A DNA stretch of 49,685 nt from JADKIH01 sp031417555 (lineage in GTDB: Bacteria; Bacteroidota; Bacteroidia; AKYH767-A; 2013-40CM-41-45): NCBI GenBank assembly GCA_031417555.1, contig JANOVV010000092.1:1-49685 (forward strand). The letters are read 5' to 3'. Numbering within the stretch: the first letter of the stretch is position 1; every line of letters begins with the position of its first letter. Below, piece after piece: positions 1-8,173 of the stretch. The position numbers and the translations under genes are program-made. Below the pieces are notes generated by a model that was given only the letters and a program-made list of their open reading frames with translations, made no database searches and was not told where the DNA came from.

Positions 1-140
1 AAACCAAAACTCTTTTATCACTGGACAAACAAGAAGTACTGTATATTATAAAAGAATTACACGAGCCGTATGATGGGAGACTATCACGTACGGTTCTGTG
101 AGAGGCTTAGGGGCGAAACTCCCCTTTGCCTACTCGGCGT
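1..140 (+). mobile_element. 3' end of a group II intron (domains V and VI), cut by the window edge
   Basis: Domain V folds at 63-96. An 8-bp lower stem (GAGCCGTA with TACGGTTC) carries the AGC catalytic triad at 64-66, followed by a 2-nt CG bulge (87-88), a 6-bp upper stem and a GAGA (GNRA) tetraloop at 77-80. Domain VI follows at about 101-134, with stems AGGC/GCCT and GGGG/CCCC and an unpaired A at 132 that fits the branch point. The 3' splice site should lie within a few bases after 134; I cannot fix it exactly because the flanking repeat resembles the intron end. A reading frame open from base 1 stops at 49-51 and could be the C-terminal tail of the intron-encoded reverse transcriptase, but 16 codons are too few to prove that. 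The rest of the intron lies outside the window. Confidence 0.85.
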
Positions 141-290
141 CCTCTGCCCGAAAAAACCGTAACCCACAACCTGATTCCGAAAGTTGTGAAAGTCCACTGT
201 TTCATAGGGAAAAAATTATCACACAGAGATCGCGGAGCACGCAAAGAAACAGCCCCCCTGCGAGCTTAGCGTCCTCTGCGCGAAAACACC
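135..290. repeat. GC-rich repeat, 130-bp family (array R1), interrupted by the intron
   Basis: One full unit and two partial ends of the same repeat found at 4447-4880. The core GCGTCCTCTGC occurs just after the intron and again near 270-280. Between them lies the spacer containing TTCATAGGG and the complementary core CAGAGATCGCGGAGCACGC. The two cores are roughly inverted copies, so each unit can form a hairpin. The block sits immediately beyond the 3' end of lipB, which is on the minus strand. Short frames through it translate to Ser/Ala/Arg-rich strings and are not genes. Confidence 0.85.
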
Positions 291-291
291 T

Positions 292-1017
292 TTACCCAAC
301 TAGCCTCATCCCAAAAATCTCTGAAATATTCTTTTTTAATTTTTCTTTAACTTCCATCATATCCAATTTTCTTCCGAGTTCTTTCTCCAAAGAAGTCACC
401 GACTTATCTTTAATTCCGCAAGGGACAATATGATTAAAGTATGAAAGGTCAGTATTTACATTAAACGCAAATCCATGCATCGTTACCCATCGCGAACATC
501 GTACGCCAAGAGCACAGATTTTTCGGGCTTTTCTATTGTTATCCCAATCTAACCAAACACCGGTACAGCCATCAATACGACCGGCAGCGACTCCATATTC
601 TTTCAAAGTATTTATTACAGCCTCTTCTAAAAAACGGAGATACTTATGAATATCAGTAAAGAAAAAATCCAAATCCAAAATCGGATAACCTACTATTTGT
701 CCCGGGCCATGATAAGTAATATCACCACCACGGTTGTTACGATAAAAAGTTGCATTTAATTTTAAAAGTTCGTTTTCAGAAACAATTAAATTACCCTCAT
801 CACCACTTCTTCCTAGGGTATATACATGTGGATGCTCACAGAAAATTAAAAAATGTTCTTGCTGCTTTTGTTTGTCTTTTTCTAAAAGTCTGTTTGAAAG
901 TTTTCGTTCAACAACCTCATTGAATAATTTTTCCTGCAGTGTCCATGCTTCGCGGTAATCGATCAGTCCAAGATCGAGAAAGGAAACAGTTTCTAAAGAG
1001 TTCACAGAAGAATTCAT
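292..1017 (-). CDS. lipB: Octanoyltransferase (lipoyl(octanoyl) transferase)
   Basis: 241 aa, full length. LipB moves the octanoyl group from octanoyl-ACP to lipoyl domains of dehydrogenase complexes, the first step of lipoate synthesis in the cytoplasm. The family signature RGGDITYHGPGQ is at about residues 97-108. The catalytic pair is visible: Lys166 in RKICALGVR and Cys200 in VPCGIKDKSVTS, the acyl-thioester nucleophile. The ATG at 1017 gives a normal N-terminus. The stop codon lies directly against repeat array R1, so the last codons and the repeat almost touch. The next gene on the same strand (pgi/pmi) is 65 bp upstream, so the two could be co-transcribed, although their functions are unrelated. 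No lipA is seen in the window. Confidence 0.96.
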   Translation of the reverse strand: MNSSVNSLETVSFLDLGLIDYREAWTLQEKLFNEVVERKLSNRLLEKDKQKQQEHFLIFCEHPHVYTLGRSGDEGNLIVSENELLKLNATFYRNNRGGDITYHGPGQIVGYPILDLDFFFTDIHKYLRFLEEAVINTLKEYGVAAGRIDGCTGVWLDWDNNRKARKICALGVRCSRWVTMHGFAFNVNTDLSYFNHIVPCGIKDKSVTSLEKELGRKLDMMEVKEKLKKNISEIFGMRLVG

Positions 1018-1082
1018 TGGTAATTAAAATGCTGTTCGCGTCCGGCTTATAAAATTCAAAAAGGCAAGAATATTAATGGCTA

Positions 1083-2078
1083 TTAATCGATCTTTGCTAA
1101 TTCTCCCTTCAGGTGATTAATGATATTTACTTCCATAGCATCTATTTTTTTCTTCTCTGCCAGAATCACGGAAACATAATCTGTGAGATGAATTAAATAT
1201 AGTGCTTTTTCGATATGAGAATTTCCTTTCGACCAAAGTTCTTTCACATGAGGAGTGTATTTTTTAAAAACCTCAGAACTTATTTCCAATCGGGTTTGTG
1301 TGCGTGAGAAGTCCGTATTATTACGAAGAATGATAACAGCAAGATTTTCATTCATACTTGCCCAGCCGACTAATTCATTATGATTCATTTCAGGAAGTAT
1401 GTTATGCCAACAAAGCATTTTGGAATTTTCATTAATTTGTTGACGAAACCTTGTAGCAACGCCATTGTATCCGTCAACAGCATAGATTACCGGAATCTTT
1501 CCAGCTAAAAAATCACCAAGGTTCTCTGCTTCAGAAATAATATTATTTTTTTCTTTTTCCAGCAACGAAATACAATTAATAAACTGATTTTTAAATTCAC
1601 TGCCAATAATCCCGTATTTATTCAGAACATAAAAAAGCTGAACCAAAGAATATCCTAAACAAGCTCGTGGAGGCATCCCTCCCGGAATTAGAATAACATC
1701 AATATTCTTTTCTTTTGCCATCTCACCAATTTTTCCGCCGGAAGTAACACAAGCAATCATTGCATTTTTATTCAAAGCAGTTTCAAAAGCTTGAATTGTT
1801 TCTTCGGTATTTCCCGAGTAAGAACAAACAATAACCAACGTTTCTTCACTAACAAAAGCAGGAATGAAATAATCTTTATTAACAGTAATCGGAACTTTAC
1901 ATTCATTGAAAACAATTTCTGCCGCAATGGTTCCACCAATACCCGAGCCACCCAAACCTGTGATAAGAATATTTTTTACAGATTGCTTTGGCCCATTTAA
2001 TTTTGCTTTTGCACCAATTTCAACAGCCTCACGTAACTGCTGCGGAAAATTTGCCACCAGGCTTTTCATATCGCTCAT
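1083..2078 (-). CDS. Bifunctional phosphoglucose/phosphomannose isomerase
   Basis: 331 aa. It belongs to the SIS-fold Pgi/Pmi family (TIGR02128 type), which interconverts glucose-6-P or mannose-6-P with fructose-6-P in glycolysis and in supply of sugar nucleotides. The first SIS phosphosugar-binding motif is GLGGSGIGG at about residues 42-50. The second is CSYSGNTEET at about 85-94, and MNHNELVGW near residue 230 carries the conserved active-site His/Glu. The short length excludes the classical 550-residue Pgi. The ATG at 2078 is the natural start. The gene is transcribed divergently from lysS, with 348 bp between the starts. I am sure of the family; bifunctionality is inferred from it. Confidence 0.92.
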   Translation of the reverse strand: MSDMKSLVANFPQQLREAVEIGAKAKLNGPKQSVKNILITGLGGSGIGGTIAAEIVFNECKVPITVNKDYFIPAFVSEETLVIVCSYSGNTEETIQAFETALNKNAMIACVTSGGKIGEMAKEKNIDVILIPGGMPPRACLGYSLVQLFYVLNKYGIIGSEFKNQFINCISLLEKEKNNIISEAENLGDFLAGKIPVIYAVDGYNGVATRFRQQINENSKMLCWHNILPEMNHNELVGWASMNENLAVIILRNNTDFSRTQTRLEISSEVFKKYTPHVKELWSKGNSHIEKALYLIHLTDYVSVILAEKKKIDAMEVNIINHLKGELAKID

Positions 2079-2244
2079 AACTTTTTTTTATTTTGTAAAA
2101 GTAGACAATGTTAGGCCAAAAGTTAAAATTCAAAAGTCAAAAAACAGACATATTTAGCAACTTTATTGCATCCAACCCATTTTTTATAACGATTCGCTCC
2201 TAATATTAATTTATTTAAAGACCAAGCCTGCTGCTATTTATTAC

Positions 2245-2330
2245 AGTCGTTCCCGCTTTCCGCTTCAAGTCCTCAGTCGGCCTCCTGTCGTCGGCCTCCT
2301 TCCGGGCTTTCCACTTCAATCGGGTCTATC
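2245..2330. repeat. GC-rich intergenic element with nested direct repeats
   Basis: The 348-bp gap between pgi/pmi and lysS (2079-2426) is AT-rich except for this island. It holds two copies of GCTTTCCRCTTCAA (2255-2268 and 2306-2319, 51 bp apart). Between them are two copies of GTCGGCCTCCT (2276-2286 and 2290-2300). No reading frame of note crosses it. It looks like a short non-coding dispersed element rather than a gene; it is unrelated in sequence to arrays R1-R3. Confidence 0.6.
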
Positions 2331-2350
2331 TTTAAAGGTTTTATCTTTTT

Positions 2351-2386
2351 AATATTCATTTTTCAATATTCATTTTTCAATATTCC
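2351..2386. repeat. 14-bp tandem repeat
   Basis: Two exact tandem copies of AATATTCATTTTTC (2351-2364 and 2365-2378) followed by a half copy. It lies 16 bp upstream of the predicted lysS -7 element and may set the spacing of the upstream promoter region. Confidence 0.8.
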
Positions 2387-2401
2387 ATAGCTTGTCTTTT
2401 C

Positions 2402-2409
2402 TATCTTTG
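2402..2409 (+). promoter_or_regulatory. Predicted lysS promoter, -7 element
   Basis: TATCTTTG matches the Bacteroidota -7 consensus TAnnTTTG and ends 17 bp before the lysS ATG. No good TTTG -33 box is seen at the expected 19-21 bp. Confidence 0.5.
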
Positions 2410-2426
2410 TACCATAAGAAAAAAAT

Positions 2427-3950
2427 ATGGAATTAAGTGAACAAGAATTAATCCGCCGCCAAAAGCTGGAAGAGCTTACGCAACGTGGCATTGATGCTTA
2501 CCCGGCAGAAATGTGGCCGATTACCCATTCTTCTTCGGAAATGCTCTCCGGATTTGCCACGAATCCTGAAAACTACCTTGATATTAGTTTCGCAGGCCGT
2601 ATAATGAGTATTCGCGACATGGGAAAAGCTGCTTTCGCTGTCCTTCAAGATGGTGCCGGCCGCATACAAATTTATATTCGCCGCGATGATATCTGTAAAA
2701 GTGAAGATAAATCAGGATACGATTTTATTTTTAAAAAAAGCCTCGATATCGGTGACATCATTGGTGTAAAAGGATTTGTCTTTGTTACTAAGATGGGTGA
2801 AACAAGTATACATGTAAATGAATTTAAACTTTTAAGCAAAGCATTACGTCCTCTACCAGTTGTGAAAAAAGATACAGATGGAAATGTATTCGATGCATTC
2901 ACAGATCCTGAACTTAGATATCGCCAGCGTTATGTTGATCTAATCGTAAATCCTCAAGTCAGAGAAGCCTTCATACAGAGAACAACGCTTACTAATTCAA
3001 TGCGTAAGTTTCTAAATGAAAAAAAGTATCTCGAAGTCGAGACTCCTATTCTTCAGCCACTTTATGGAGGCGCAGCTGCACGTCCATTTAAAACGCACCA
3101 TAATACTCTCGACATGACACTCTATTTGCGAATTGCAAACGAGCTTTATCTGAAGCGACTAATCGTCGGCGGATTTGAAGGAGTTTATGAATTTGCAAAA
3201 GACTTTCGAAACGAAGGAATGGACCGTTTCCATAATCCCGAATTTACACAGATGGAGCTTTATGTTGCTTACAAAGATTACGAATGGATGATGAACCTCG
3301 TGGAAGAAATGGTCGAACGCATTGCAATGGATATTCATGGAACTACAGATGTAAAAGTCGGCGAGCATGTTATTAATTTTAAACGTCCATGGAAACGATA
3401 TACGATGTACAGTGCTATAGCACATTTTACAGGCATTGATATTACAGAAATGGATGAAGCCGGAATTGCCAAAGTTGCACGCGAACTTGGTATTCATGTA
3501 GAAAAATCAATGGGCCGCGGAAAACTGATCGATGAAATCTTTGGAGAAAAATGTGAACCTCACCTTATACAACCAACATTCATTACCGACTATCCTGTGG
3601 AGATGAGCCCACTTGCAAAAAAACACCGTAGCAAACCCGGGCTCGTAGAACGATTCGAAGCTATCTGTAATGGAAAAGAAATTTGCAATGCCTTCTCTGA
3701 ATTAAACGACCCTATCGATCAGAGAAAACGTTTTGAAGAACAGCTCGAACTAGGCAAAAGAGGCGATGAAGAGGCCATGCAATTAGACGAAGACTTTCTT
3801 CGCGCACTCGAATTTGGCATGCCTCCAACCGCAGGATTAGGAATTGGTATCGATAGATTAGCTATGATTATGAGTAATTCTCAATCAATACAAGATGTTC
3901 TTTTCTTCCCTCAGATGAGGCCCGAAAAAATTACTCAGGGAGAAGAATAA
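2427..3950 (+). CDS. lysS: Lysyl-tRNA synthetase, class II
   Basis: 507 aa, normal length. It charges tRNA-Lys in the cytoplasm. An N-terminal OB-fold anticodon-binding domain (about residues 50-150, around ISFAGRIMSIRDMGKAAF) is followed by the class II catalytic core. Motif 1 is near residue 200, motif 2 is around FRNEGMDRFHNPEFTQMEL (about 260-280), and motif 3 is GLGIGIDRLAM near the C-terminus. The ATG at 2427 sits 17 bp after a TAnnTTTG promoter element. The gene is followed at 56 bp by a rhodanese lipoprotein on the same strand, probably a separate function. No lysine riboswitch or other RNA leader was seen upstream. Confidence 0.97.
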   Translation: MELSEQELIRRQKLEELTQRGIDAYPAEMWPITHSSSEMLSGFATNPENYLDISFAGRIMSIRDMGKAAFAVLQDGAGRIQIYIRRDDICKSEDKSGYDFIFKKSLDIGDIIGVKGFVFVTKMGETSIHVNEFKLLSKALRPLPVVKKDTDGNVFDAFTDPELRYRQRYVDLIVNPQVREAFIQRTTLTNSMRKFLNEKKYLEVETPILQPLYGGAAARPFKTHHNTLDMTLYLRIANELYLKRLIVGGFEGVYEFAKDFRNEGMDRFHNPEFTQMELYVAYKDYEWMMNLVEEMVERIAMDIHGTTDVKVGEHVINFKRPWKRYTMYSAIAHFTGIDITEMDEAGIAKVARELGIHVEKSMGRGKLIDEIFGEKCEPHLIQPTFITDYPVEMSPLAKKHRSKPGLVERFEAICNGKEICNAFSELNDPIDQRKRFEEQLELGKRGDEEAMQLDEDFLRALEFGMPPTAGLGIGIDRLAMIMSNSQSIQDVLFFPQMRPEKITQGEE

Positions 3951-4006
3951 CAATTTTTTTTTACTTAAGATCAAATTTCAAGTTCCGTTCAATTAAAATA
4001 AAAAAA

Positions 4007-4408
4007 ATGAAAAAAATTCAATACTCCTTTATTCTTAGTTTTTTCTTCTTATTTATCGCTTTTAATTCAGCGTGTCAAAAAAAAGAAAATAAAGTCGCTT
4101 TAATTTCTGCTGACTCATTAAAAGTAATGTTAAATAATGAGCACGGAATCCTTCTCGATGTTCGCACTCCGGAAGAATTTGCAGAAGGTCATTTACCCGG
4201 TGCAATAAATATTGATTTTAAGAATGAAGGTTTCTCTGCGGCTCTCGATACGCTTGATAAAACAAAACAATACGAAGTCTATTGCCGTTCCGGCCATCGA
4301 AGTGGCGAATCAACAGAAATGATGTCAAAAAAAGGATTCAAAAAAGTCTATGACCTCGAAGGTGGAATTCTTAAATGGCAGGAAAAAGGATTTGAGACGG
4401 TTAAATAA
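4007..4408 (+). CDS. Rhodanese-like lipoprotein
   Basis: 133 aa. The N-terminus is a lipoprotein signal: a hydrophobic stretch, then the lipobox-like NSAC with Cys23 and charged residues after it. The protein is therefore expected to be exported and membrane-anchored. A single rhodanese domain follows (about 35-130), with the LLDVRTPEEFAEGHLPGA motif and the active-site loop CRSGHRS with Cys93. That loop is intact, so sulfur transfer or a redox role on a periplasmic acceptor is possible; the substrate is unknown. The gene is followed by repeat array R2, which separates it from the convergent ABC gene. Confidence 0.9.
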   Translation: MKKIQYSFILSFFFLFIAFNSACQKKENKVALISADSLKVMLNNEHGILLDVRTPEEFAEGHLPGAINIDFKNEGFSAALDTLDKTKQYEVYCRSGHRSGESTEMMSKKGFKKVYDLEGGILKWQEKGFETVK

Positions 4409-4446
4409 TTTTTAAAAAACCTCTCATAGAAAAATAACATTTAAAA

Positions 4447-4880
4447 ATCCCCCTCTGCGAGCTCCGCGCCCTCTGCGTGAAAAAACACACCTTTCAATCA
4501 CATTTCGAAAATAGTGTGAAGCCGGTATTTCATAGGGTAAAAATTGTCTCGCAGAGATCGCAGAGCACGCAAAGAATCAACCCCTCTGCGAGCTCCGCGC
4601 CCTCTGCGCGAAAAAATCACCTTACAATCTCATTCCGAAAATGGTGTGAAGCCGTTATTTCATAGGGTAAAAATTGTCGCGCAGAGATCGCGGAGCACGC
4701 AAAGAATCTCCCCCTCTGCGAGCTCCGCGCCCTCTGCGCGAAAAAACCACCTTACAATCTCATTCCGAAAATGGTGTGAAGCCGTTATTTCATAGGGTAA
4801 AAATTGTCTCGCAGAGATCGCAGAGCACGCAAAGAATCTCCCCCTCTGCGAGCTCCGCGCCCTCTGCGCGAAAAAACCCC
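4447..4880. repeat. Repeat array R2, 130-bp units, about 3.3 copies
   Basis: The core GCGAGCTCCGCGCCCTCTGCG recurs with starts at 4457, 4588, 4718 and 4848, giving spacings of 131, 130 and 130 bp. Between cores each unit has CATTCCGAAAATGGTGTGAA-like and TTTCATAGGGTAAAAATTGT stretches. The complementary core GCAGAGATCGCRGAGCACGC comes next. Adjacent units differ by only a few bases, which suggests recent amplification. The array fills the space between two convergent genes (the rhodanese and the ABC transporter), and its right end lies about 28 bp from the ABC stop codon. The frames crossing it (about 60-80 codons, Ser/Ala/Arg-rich) are repeat translations, not genes. Confidence 0.95.
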
Positions 4881-4907
4881 CACGATTCTATTCCGCCCTT
4901 ATACTAA

Positions 4908-6734
4908 CTAAACAAACGATTGCAAATCATACAACTTCCTGTAAACCCCATTCTTCTCAATCAACTCACTATGTTTTCCACGTTCGATGATTTCACTTTT
5001 CTGCATAACAATAATTTCATCAGCATGTTGTATTGTCGAAAGACGATGAGCAATTACCAGAGTTGTTCTATTTTTCATTAATTGTATAATAGCATCTTGA
5101 ACCAAACGTTCGCTTTCCGTATCAAGTGCAGACGTCGCTTCATCCAAAATTAAAATGGGCGGATTTTTTAAAATAGCTCGGGCAATACTTATTCTTTGAC
5201 GCTGGCCTCCGCTCATTTTACTTCCACGGTCTCCTGTATTCGTTTGATATCCTTCTGCCATTTGCATAATAAAGTCGTGTGCGTTTGCAATTTTTGCAGC
5301 ATTAATTACATCGACTTCTTTAGCATCAGTAATTCCAAAAGCAATATTGTTAAAAATGGTATCATTAAATAAAATACTTTCCTGATTAACAATTCCCATG
5401 AGTCCACGGAGGTTGTTAATTTTATAATCACGGATATTTTTTCCATCAATTAATATTTCGCCCTTGTCGGTATCATAGAAACGGGGAAGTAAATCGGCCA
5501 GTGTTGTTTTGCCAGAGCCGCTTTGTCCAACGAGGGCAATTGTTTTTCCTTTTTCAATTTTAAGATTAACATCATTCAATGCCCAACCTTGTCCGCCTTT
5601 AAAATAGGCAAAAGAAACATTTTTATATTCTATGCTATTTTTAAATTCAGTTACAGTAAGGGAATTATCTTTATCGAAAATCGTAATTTCCCCATCGAGA
5701 ATTTTATTAATTCTTTCGGCGGATGCCAGGCCCCGTTGAACATTTGAATAGGCGTCTGCAAAAGATTTAGCTGGAGGAATGAGTTGTGAAAAAATAGCAA
5801 TAAAAGCAATAAAAACAGAAGGTTCAAGTTTTTGTGTTGCACCAAGTACGAGCCGCCCTCCGAAATACATAACGATTACTAAAACGAAAGCCCCGAGGAA
5901 TTCACTCATCGGCGAACTGAGATCCCGTTTGCGAAATAATTTTGTCATCAATTTACGATAATCATCATTCAATGAAGAAAATTTTTCTTTAAAAAATTTT
6001 TCGGCGGTAAATGCTTTAATGATTCTCAATCCTGATAGAGTTTCTTCGATTGTAGAAAGCAAAACTCCCATTTTTGCCTGACTTTTTGCCGAAGTCCGGC
6101 GCAGACTTTTTCCTATTTGGCCGATGAGAAGACCGGCAATTGGAAGAAGAACAAAAACGAATATCGAGAGTTGCGGACTCATGAAGAGCATAGTACCCAG
6201 AAAAAGAAGTATGGTAAGCGGTTCCCGGAAAATCACTTCCAAAGATTGAACAATGCTCCATTCAATTTCCTGAACATCGGAAGTCATTCTGGAAATCAGA
6301 TCCCCTTTTCTTTCTTCAGAAAAATAAGTTAGAGGAAGAAAAAGAATTTTATTATACATTTTATTTCTCAAATCTCTTATAACACCGTTTCTAACAGGAG
6401 CAAGGAAAAACATACCGAGGTAGCGAAAAAGATTTTTAAAGAAAAAAAGCGAGATTACAAGAATAGAAATTAAAAATAGTGCTTCGAGTTTTCCATTTTC
6501 GACAATAAAATTGCTGAGGAAAAAATTGAAATTACCATAAAGAGATTTTATAGAAAAACTTAATGGAATTTTTTCATAATTGGATGTCTGGCTGAAAAGA
6601 ACATTTAAAAATGGTGCCACCATTGTAAGAGAGAAAAGAGAAAAAACGACAGATAGCATGTTGCAAACGATATTCATCACAACATAACCCTTATAAGCAC
6701 CAACGTAACGCAGAAGACGGATGTAGTTTTTCAT
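4908..6734 (-). CDS. ABC exporter, ATPase fused to membrane domain (MsbA-like)
   Basis: 608 aa from the ATG at 6734; a longer frame to 6761 adds nine unlikely residues. The N-terminal half (about 1-330) is a six-helix exporter membrane domain. The C-terminal half is an ATPase with Walker A GQSGSGKTT, the signature MSGGQRQRIS, Walker B LILDEATSALD and the switch His in AHRLST. Half-transporters of this build act as homodimers in the inner membrane. The MsbA/lipid A or related lipid group is the closest known theme, but the substrate cannot be read from the sequence. It is divergent from rbfA, with shared promoter DNA, and convergent on array R2. Confidence 0.93.
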   Translation of the reverse strand: MKNYIRLLRYVGAYKGYVVMNIVCNMLSVVFSLFSLTMVAPFLNVLFSQTSNYEKIPLSFSIKSLYGNFNFFLSNFIVENGKLEALFLISILVISLFFFKNLFRYLGMFFLAPVRNGVIRDLRNKMYNKILFLPLTYFSEERKGDLISRMTSDVQEIEWSIVQSLEVIFREPLTILLFLGTMLFMSPQLSIFVFVLLPIAGLLIGQIGKSLRRTSAKSQAKMGVLLSTIEETLSGLRIIKAFTAEKFFKEKFSSLNDDYRKLMTKLFRKRDLSSPMSEFLGAFVLVIVMYFGGRLVLGATQKLEPSVFIAFIAIFSQLIPPAKSFADAYSNVQRGLASAERINKILDGEITIFDKDNSLTVTEFKNSIEYKNVSFAYFKGGQGWALNDVNLKIEKGKTIALVGQSGSGKTTLADLLPRFYDTDKGEILIDGKNIRDYKINNLRGLMGIVNQESILFNDTIFNNIAFGITDAKEVDVINAAKIANAHDFIMQMAEGYQTNTGDRGSKMSGGQRQRISIARAILKNPPILILDEATSALDTESERLVQDAIIQLMKNRTTLVIAHRLSTIQHADEIIVMQKSEIIERGKHSELIEKNGVYRKLYDLQSFV

Positions 6735-6738
6735 TTGG

Positions 6739-6918
6739 CAAATGTAGTGAATGGGTATCAAGTATCAAGTATCAGGAATCATGATGATTATAATTGTAGA
6801 CGACTTTTATTCAAAAAAAGATTCTGATTTTTAATTGAATCCAAAACATTTAATCTTTTATCTTAAATCATCATACTTGTTATAGACTTGATACTTGATA
6901 CAATCTTCACTACCTTGC
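6739..6918. promoter_or_regulatory. Divergent promoter region with 15-bp inverted repeats
   Basis: The arms GTATCAAGTATCAAG (6755-6769) and CTTGATACTTGATAC (6887-6901) are perfect reverse complements. A nested pair ATGATGATT/AATCATCAT lies at 6781-6789 and 6866-6874. On the minus strand TACATTTG (6739-6746) has a TTG 19 bp upstream, inside the left arm. On the plus strand TACCTTGC (6911-6918) has a TTG 20 bp upstream (6888-6890), inside the right arm. Both predicted -33 elements therefore sit in the repeat arms, upstream of the ABC gene and rbfA respectively. Confidence 0.6.
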
Positions 6919-6922
6919 CCCC

Positions 6923-7288
6923 ATGGATTCGACCCGACAGCAAAAGTATAATCGCCTTTTTCAGAAAGAAATCGGCGAACTTTTTCAGCGAGAAGGATAT
7001 AACTTCTTCGGAAAAGCATTTATAACTGTAACTAATGTTAGCGTAAGCCCTGACCTGGGTATTGCAAAAATTTATATCAGCATTTTCGGATCCAAAGATC
7101 CAAATTCAGTAATGGCTCAAATTGAAAAACATAAAAAAGAAATAAGAAAAATATTTGGCTCAAGTATCCGCCACCAGGCCCGTATTGTGCCAGAATTAAA
7201 ATTTTTTCTGGACGATTCTCTTGACTATGTTGAAAAAATTGAGAACCTTTTAAAAGGCACAAAACCACCAAAGAAAGAAGAAGAATAG
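6923..7288 (+). CDS. rbfA: 30S ribosome-binding factor A
   Basis: 121 aa, the usual length. RbfA binds the 30S subunit late in assembly and helps mature the 5' end of 16S rRNA. Recognisable features are the N-terminal helix with RLFQKEIGELF, the KH-like fold with SVSPDLGIAKIYISIFG, and the closing IRHQARIVPELKFFLDDSLDY. The C-terminus is a short charged tail. The ATG at 6923 is five bases after the predicted -7 element, so the transcript would be nearly leaderless. The methyltransferase and LolC/E-type permease follow on the same strand; rbfA next to such a permease is a familiar arrangement in this phylum. Confidence 0.95.
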   Translation: MDSTRQQKYNRLFQKEIGELFQREGYNFFGKAFITVTNVSVSPDLGIAKIYISIFGSKDPNSVMAQIEKHKKEIRKIFGSSIRHQARIVPELKFFLDDSLDYVEKIENLLKGTKPPKKEEE

Positions 7289-7366
7289 TTGTCGATTTTT
7301 TCTTGGTTCTTTGTTTTTGGTTCTTGATACTCTTTTCTATTATCTTCGCCCAACCCATACATCCAC

Positions 7367-8173
7367 ATGCAGTACGATCCAATCAAGCGTTCACTTGGAA
7401 ATGTTTTTAACAAAACTCCATTTTTACGTAAGCTATTTTACAATTTACTGGACCTGCTTTTATTAAGAGCATGGCATGTACATAAAGAATTGCGTAAATG
7501 GTTTGTTGAAAATAAACAAGCTCTTAATATACTCGATGCTGGTGCAGGTTTTGGTCAGTATACCTACTGGCTAAATAGAAAAAATAAAAACTTCAAAATT
7601 ATTTCAGTTGATGTAAAGGACGAGCAAGTGGCCGATTGTAATAATTTTTTTAAAAAAATACGAGCAACAAATGTTCATTTTGAAGTTCAGGACTTAACAA
7701 AATATATAAAAGAAAACTCTTACGACCTTGTAGTTTGTGTTGATGTAATGGAACATATAGAAGAAGATGTTCAGGTATTTAAAAATTTTCATGCTTCTAT
7801 GAAAAAAGGAGGGATGCTCATTATTTCCACACCATCAGATCAGGGAGGAAGTGATGTACATGAGGGAGACCAATCTTCATTTATTGAAGAACATGTTCGT
7901 GATGGATATAACATTAATCAGATACAGGAAAAGCTAAGGAGTGCAGGGTTTCAAAAAACCGAAGCCCGTTACCAATACGGTTCACCCGGAAAAATTGCCT
8001 GGCGTTTATCTATGAAATATCCGATTCAAATGCTTGGCGTATCAAAACTATTTTTCATTATCCTTCCTTTTTATTACCTTGTTGCCTACCCGGTTTCCTT
8101 CATACTAAATTATGCTGATACTTATTCGACTCACACCACTGGAACCGGACTTATAGTCAAAGCCTGGAAATGA
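7367..8173 (+). CDS. Class I SAM-dependent methyltransferase
   Basis: 268 aa. The Rossmann-type SAM site is clear: motif I ILDAGAGFGQYTYW near residues 55-70, an acidic residue after the second strand (IISVDVK), and motif IV VVCVDVMEH near 125. The last 60 residues contain a hydrophobic stretch (LFFIILPFYYLVAYPVSFI) that may associate with the membrane, which would suit a lipid or quinone-like substrate. The true substrate is unknown. A plausible promoter, TTTG (7316-7319), 21 bp, TATCTTCG (7341-7348), precedes it. It overlaps the next gene by four bases (ATGA), so the two are translationally coupled. Confidence 0.85.
   Translation: MQYDPIKRSLGNVFNKTPFLRKLFYNLLDLLLLRAWHVHKELRKWFVENKQALNILDAGAGFGQYTYWLNRKNKNFKIISVDVKDEQVADCNNFFKKIRATNVHFEVQDLTKYIKENSYDLVVCVDVMEHIEEDVQVFKNFHASMKKGGMLIISTPSDQGGSDVHEGDQSSFIEEHVRDGYNINQIQEKLRSAGFQKTEARYQYGSPGKIAWRLSMKYPIQMLGVSKLFFIILPFYYLVAYPVSFILNYADTYSTHTTGTGLIVKAWK

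Noticed and set aside
98..433. Open frame across the intron end and repeat R1, about 111 codons
   Set aside because: It covers intron domain VI, repeat DNA and the antisense of lipB; its Ser/Arg-rich translation is what the repeat gives in any copy.
2079..2426. Lysine riboswitch or other RNA leader before lysS
   Set aside because: No conserved stem set is visible; the gap is explained by a GC-rich repeat, a 14-bp tandem repeat and a promoter.
4477..4907. Three overlapping frames of 62-83 codons
   Set aside because: They are translations of the 130-bp repeat, repeating the same Ser/Ala/Pro/Arg string in each unit, with no start signals.
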